Positions 60,789 through 64,000 of a stretch of DNA of 64,000 nucleotides are shown here, piece by piece. This stretch comes from an uncultured Lachnospiraceae bacterium (GTDB taxonomy: Bacteria > Bacillota > Clostridia > Lachnospirales > Lachnospiraceae): contig CAJTMW010000002.1 in NCBI GenBank assembly GCA_910577275.1, forward strand, positions 124,001-188,000, given 5' to 3'. Each line of letters opens with the position of its first letter. Positions within the stretch are counted from its first letter, which is position 1. The notes under the pieces are model-generated. The model saw only the letters and a program-made list of their open reading frames with translations, did no database searches and was not told where the DNA came from. A program made the position numbers and the translations under genes.

Positions 60789-61778
60789 ATGTACAAAGCA
60801 AAGGAAGAACGATACGAAAACATGAAGTATGTAAGGTGCGGCAAAAGCGGCGTCCTGATTCCCAGAATTGCGCTGGGATTCTGGCACAATTTCGGCTCTG
60901 TTGACAATTTTGAGAATCAGAAGGCCATGGTGCGCAGAGCTTTTGATTTGGGAATCACCCATTTTGATTTGGCGAACAATTACGGGCCGGTTTACGGTTC
61001 GGCGGAGGAAAACTTCGGGAGAATCATGGATGCGGACATGCGTCCCTACAGAGATGAGATGCTGATTGCCACCAAGGCGGGATACGATATGTGGAAGGGG
61101 CCCTACGGGGACGGCGGCAGCAGGAAGTATCTGATGGCAAGTCTCGACCAGAGCCTTAAGAGGATGCGCCTCGACTATGTGGATATTTTTTATCACCACA
61201 GACCGGACCCGGACACGCCTTTAGAGGAGACCATGGAAGCCCTGTCGGATATTGTGCGTCAGGGAAAGGCGCTTTATGTGGGGATTTCCAATTATAATGC
61301 AGAGCAGACGAGGAGAGCGGCCGAAATTCTTTCACGGAACCATACGCCTCTTTTGATTCATCAGTTCCGCTACAATATGATGGACAGGAAATATGAAACA
61401 GAGGGGTTAAAGGATGCGCTGAAGGAGCTGGGAGTCGGCAGTATTTCCTTCTCGCCCCTGGCGCAGGGGATTCTGACGGACCGCTACCTTCACGGGATTC
61501 CCGAGGGCAGCAGGGCAACAAGAAATCATTTCCTCAAGGAAAAGGATATTCAGGCTGCTTTGGTGGAAAAGGTAGAGCGGCTGAATCAGATGGCAGGGGA
61601 AAGAGGACAGACCCTTGCGGAGATGGCCCTTTGCTGGAACTTGCGCGGGGATAACCTGAACACCGTCTTAATCGGCGCAAGCAGGCCGGAGCAGATTGAA
61701 AATAATGTGAAGATTCTTACCGGAACGGATTTTTCGGAGGAAGAGCTGAAAAAGATAGATGAAATTCTGGCGCAATAG
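60789..61778 (+). CDS. Aldo/keto reductase, YghZ-like
   Basis: This 329-residue NADP-dependent reductase carries the AKR tetrad: Asp and Tyr in THFDLANNYGP, Lys in LIATKAGYDMWKG and His in DIFYHHRPDPDTP, plus the C-terminal VLIGASRPEQIENNV cofactor site. The KAGYDMWKGPYGDGGSRKYL stretch is typical of the YghZ/L-glyceraldehyde-3-phosphate reductase group. It probably reduces the aldehyde released by the aldolases. ATG 60789 follows AAGGAGGAGCAG; it is the last gene of the operon. Confidence 0.9.
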   Translation: MYKAKEERYENMKYVRCGKSGVLIPRIALGFWHNFGSVDNFENQKAMVRRAFDLGITHFDLANNYGPVYGSAEENFGRIMDADMRPYRDEMLIATKAGYDMWKGPYGDGGSRKYLMASLDQSLKRMRLDYVDIFYHHRPDPDTPLEETMEALSDIVRQGKALYVGISNYNAEQTRRAAEILSRNHTPLLIHQFRYNMMDRKYETEGLKDALKELGVGSISFSPLAQGILTDRYLHGIPEGSRATRNHFLKEKDIQAALVEKVERLNQMAGERGQTLAEMALCWNLRGDNLNTVLIGASRPEQIENNVKILTGTDFSEEELKKIDEILAQ

Positions 61779-61804
61779 GGTTATTGACTGTAAAAAAGAG
61801 CTGC

Positions 61805-61867
61805 TGCCGGGTTCATTCCCGGCAAAATATACACTTTCTGGCGGTCTGCGCATTTACTGCGCAGACC
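61805..61867. repeat. Two perfect hairpins after the aldo/keto reductase gene
   Basis: TGCCGGG/CCCGGCA (61805-61811, 61818-61824; six-base loop) and GGTCTGCGCA/TGCGCAGACC (61843-61852, 61858-61867; five-base loop). The second is a 10-bp perfect stem. No U-tract follows on the plus strand; on the minus strand the first is followed by CTCTTTTTT. They may mark the end of the operon or block 3' decay. Confidence 0.55.
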
Positions 61868-61902
61868 TGGCTGAATAGTTGCTGAATTTTTTTAAATTTT
61901 GG

Positions 61903-61931
61903 TTGAAAAATATTTGTAATTATATTATACT
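61903..61931 (+). promoter_or_regulatory. Promoter of the Rpn-family gene
   Basis: TTGAAA at 61903-61908 and TATACT at 61926-61931 are 17 bases apart, giving a start near 61938. Confidence 0.7.
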
Positions 61932-61937
61932 TGTTTC

Positions 61938-62147
61938 AAAGCAAACGATTTCTTTAAGTGAAAGCTTATATGGCAGCAATGCTGCGTCTTATGGAATAAT
62001 CTGTTCTCATATTCTTGAAATCCTGCTTTTAATACCCTGATACATTAGAATAAAGCAGGAAAATCCAAAAGGACAGAGAAAAAGGCCAGGGTGAAAGCCG
62101 TATTCAATGTGTTGAAATGTATTTTCCTGCACAAAGGAGGAAAATGC
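61938..62147 (+). other. Long 5' leader of the Rpn-family gene
   Basis: The 210-base untranslated stretch contains a 9-bp stem (TCCTGCTTT with AAAGCAGGA near 62022-62062) and a GCAGCAATGCTGC palindrome near 61973-61985. It has no U-tract terminator and no convincing reading frame. The 369-base gap between the two genes is otherwise made up of the hairpins and promoter listed separately. Confidence 0.5.
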
Positions 62148-63059
62148 ATGACGGAAAAAACGGTAACAAAGCTGGAACAGTTAAACCTGGTAGACAGATT
62201 TCTGTTCAGCGAAACAATGGAGGATAAGGATGCTTATCAGGCGGCAGTCAGTATTCTGCTTGAGAATGAGATTGACTTACTGGACAGGCCGGAAACGGAA
62301 AAGGAGCTGAGAGTATCACCACAGCTGCGGCAAATCAGGCTTGATGTGGTGAGCCTGGATAGGGCGGGGACGCTTTACTATACGGAGATGCAGAACAGGG
62401 ATACCGGAAATCTGAAGAAAAGGAGCCGGTATTATCAGGCGCAGCTGGATGTATCCCTGCTAGAGCCGGGCAGCAAGGATTTTAATCTGCTGAATGACAG
62501 CTGTTTTATATTGATAGCGCCTTTTGACTTGTATGAACGCGGATTATACAGATATACCTTTGAGGGGGTCTGCCGGGAATGTCCGGATTTGAAAATAGGA
62601 GACGGGGCAATCCGTGTATTTATCAACACAAAGGGGAAGAACAGGGAGAAATTTTCACAGGAATTTCTGGATTTTATGGAATACATAACAGCGTCCACAG
62701 ACGAAACAGCCGGTAAAACCGAAAGCGGCCGGATAAAGCTGATTCATGAAAGAGTCGGAAAAATCAGAAAGTCGGAAAAGGCGGGGGTGAAATACATGCA
62801 GCTTTGGGAAGAGATGGCGTATGCAAGAGAGGAAGCGATTGAGGAAGGCCGTGCGGAAGGGCTTGAAATAGGACTTGCAGAAGGTAAAAGTAAGAAACTG
62901 ATTAACATCGTATGCAGGATGCTGCAAAAGGATAATACGCCGGAGATAATTGCGGATAATCTTGAGGAAAGTATTGATTACATCAAAGAAATTGACCGGG
63001 CGGCGCAGGAATGCGGGTATGACTGTGATAAAATATATGAAAGATTAACAGCCATATAA
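62148..63059 (+). CDS. Rpn-family (PD-(D/E)XK) nuclease, YhgA-like
   Basis: This 303-residue protein matches Rpn proteins: an N-terminal restriction-endonuclease-like core with LRQIRLDVVSLDRAGTLYYTEMQNRDTGNLKKRSRYYQAQLD (the D, E-x-Q catalytic pattern), then FNLLNDSCFILIAPFD, and a helical C-terminus with AREEAIEEGRAEGLEIGLAEGK, a charged repeat also typical. Rpn proteins in Escherichia coli promote recombination by DNA cleavage and have been linked to phage defence. The old name transposase is misleading. ATG 62148 follows AAAGGAGGAAAA. Confidence 0.88.
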   Translation: MTEKTVTKLEQLNLVDRFLFSETMEDKDAYQAAVSILLENEIDLLDRPETEKELRVSPQLRQIRLDVVSLDRAGTLYYTEMQNRDTGNLKKRSRYYQAQLDVSLLEPGSKDFNLLNDSCFILIAPFDLYERGLYRYTFEGVCRECPDLKIGDGAIRVFINTKGKNREKFSQEFLDFMEYITASTDETAGKTESGRIKLIHERVGKIRKSEKAGVKYMQLWEEMAYAREEAIEEGRAEGLEIGLAEGKSKKLINIVCRMLQKDNTPEIIADNLEESIDYIKEIDRAAQECGYDCDKIYERLTAI

Positions 63060-63092
63060 CGCTGTGGGCGTCATGGAAACGGAGGAAAATAT

Positions 63093-64000
63093 ATGCAGAT
63101 TTACAATACAAAAGTCAATCATCTGACCAACCCGGTTGGATTCCGTATGCCGGAAACGGTATTTTCGTGGAAGGTGAAAGAAGCGGAGGGGAAAAGGCAG
63201 AAATGGGCCCGTCTTCGTGTGGCAATGGATGCGGGAATGAAGGAGGTTGTTTTTGACTCCGGCTGCGATGAGAAGGCGGACTCTCTGGCATATCCGGTTA
63301 AGCTCCTGTTATCGCCGAGGAAGCGGTATTACTGGACGGTGGAGGTGCTAAGCGATAAGGGCGAGAACGCGGTCAGCGAGACGGCATGGTTTGAGACGGC
63401 CAAAAGGGATGAGGCATGGACGGGAAAATGGATTGGCTGCGACAGCAAAGAGCAGCGTCACCCGTATTTTGAAAAGAAAATCATTCCTGCCGCCGGGAAA
63501 AAGGTGGCAAGGGCAAGGCTTTATATCTGCGGGCTGGGCCTGTACGAGGCTTTTTATAACGGGGAGAGAATCGGTGAGGAGTATCTTACCCCTTACAGCA
63601 ATGATTATAAGGAGTGGGTGCAGTATCAGACCTTTGACGTGACGGAGCAGATGCAGAAGGAAGGAAAGCTGTCCGTACTTTTGGGGAACGGGTGGTACAA
63701 GGGGCGGTTCGGCTTTTTCCAGAAGGAAGAAACAGGCTTTTTCGGCAATGAATGGAAGCTGATTGCCGAGGCGCATCTGGATTATGAGGATGGCAGCCAT
63801 GAGGTAATCGGGACGGACGAGAGCTGGAGGGTGCGAAGAAGCAAGATTACGTTTTCCAATCTCTATGACGGGGAGCACAGGGATGATACGCTGCCGGAGC
63901 TGCCGGAAGAAGGGGCGCGTTTCTGTGAGGCCCCGGCCGGGAAGCTTACGGAGAGGATGAGCCTTCCGGTCACCATTCATGAAACGTTCAGTCCGGCGGA
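63093..64000 (+). CDS. GH78 alpha-L-rhamnosidase, 5' part
   Basis: The frame begins at ATG 63093 (GGAGGAAAAT before it) and is open to the window end, 302 codons. It starts VNHLTNPVGFRMPETVFSWKV and includes RYYWTVEVLSDKGE, TGKWIGCD, ARLYICGLGLYEAFYNGERIG, YLTPYSNDY and LGNGWYKGRFG, the N-terminal fibronectin-like and beta-sandwich domains of GH78 enzymes. The catalytic (alpha/alpha)6 barrel lies beyond the window. Without a signal peptide it should act inside the cell on rhamnosides, for example plant flavonoid glycosides or pectin fragments. Confidence 0.88.
   Translation, partial: MQIYNTKVNHLTNPVGFRMPETVFSWKVKEAEGKRQKWARLRVAMDAGMKEVVFDSGCDEKADSLAYPVKLLLSPRKRYYWTVEVLSDKGENAVSETAWFETAKRDEAWTGKWIGCDSKEQRHPYFEKKIIPAAGKKVARARLYICGLGLYEAFYNGERIGEEYLTPYSNDYKEWVQYQTFDVTEQMQKEGKLSVLLGNGWYKGRFGFFQKEETGFFGNEWKLIAEAHLDYEDGSHEVIGTDESWRVRRSKITFSNLYDGEHRDDTLPELPEEGARFCEAPAGKLTERMSLPVTIHETFSPA

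Noticed and set aside
62148..63059. Insertion sequence or transposase
   Set aside because: Rpn proteins are often labelled putative transposase, but no terminal inverted repeats or target duplications are visible around the gene.
1..64000. tRNA genes, rRNA genes or CRISPR arrays
   Set aside because: No cloverleaf with CCA end, no rRNA-like stretch and no regularly spaced repeat array was seen on reading; a dedicated scan was not possible.

Overview
The window looks like a chromosomal segment of an anaerobic gut Firmicute, most likely a Lachnospiraceae member (inference from content). The evidence is a butyrate operon in the order thl-crt-hbd-bcd-etfB-etfA, type III glutamine synthetase beside an ANTAR regulator, a small cysteine-rich protein of the DUF6472 type, YesM/YesN two-component pairs next to family-1 sugar ABC importers, many glycoside hydrolases, and strong AGGAGG-type ribosome binding sites. 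I see no rRNA, tRNA, CRISPR array, prophage or complete insertion sequence.

Layout. 1-3000: end of an HflC-like SPFH gene and a GH95 alpha-L-fucosidase. 3025-9366: butyryl-CoA synthesis operon with a good promoter, a Rex-like operator just downstream of it, and a terminator. 9381-15111: response regulator, an unrelated AT-rich small gene, a soluble histidine kinase and a two-gene ABC exporter of the BceAB/FtsX type. 15154-19654: a palindromic intergenic element, an esterase, an EamA protein, a Lys/Arg-rich small protein, mtnA and a convergent membrane lipase. 19812-27761: gatCAB, a GH31 glycosidase, a TRIC-type channel, a 44-residue membrane peptide and a lipoprotein polysaccharide deacetylase. 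27805-29573: histidine phosphatase and a decayed Gfo/Idh/MocA dehydrogenase.

29702-40182 is a carbohydrate-uptake locus: YesN/YesM pair, binding protein, two permeases, a 954-residue protein of unrecognised family that is probably an (alpha/alpha)6-barrel carbohydrate enzyme, and a convergent DUF4185-like beta-propeller. 40326-43186 carries a protein made only of two AraC DNA-binding domains, a ComEC-like metallo-beta-lactamase lipoprotein, and an MNT/HEPN toxin-antitoxin pair whose promoter is overlapped by an inverted repeat.

43266-51105 is a nitrogen-assimilation island: an ANTAR antiterminator with a receiver lacking the phospho-acceptor Asp, glnA, then in the opposite direction glnN, an ammonium transporter fused to a PII domain, and purF. 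The glnN leader has a consensus promoter and two successive intrinsic terminators, each overlapped by a hexaloop hairpin with A at loop position 1 and G at position 4, the signature of ANTAR targets. An 89-nt highly paired RNA element lies between glnN and amt. This is the most interesting system in the window.

51088-61778 is a second YesM/YesN-controlled operon: two HpcH/HpaI aldolases, an NHL propeller, a family-1 ABC importer and an aldo/keto reductase, probably for import and breakdown of a sugar acid or similar compound. The window ends with an Rpn-family nuclease with a long structured leader and the start of a GH78 alpha-L-rhamnosidase.
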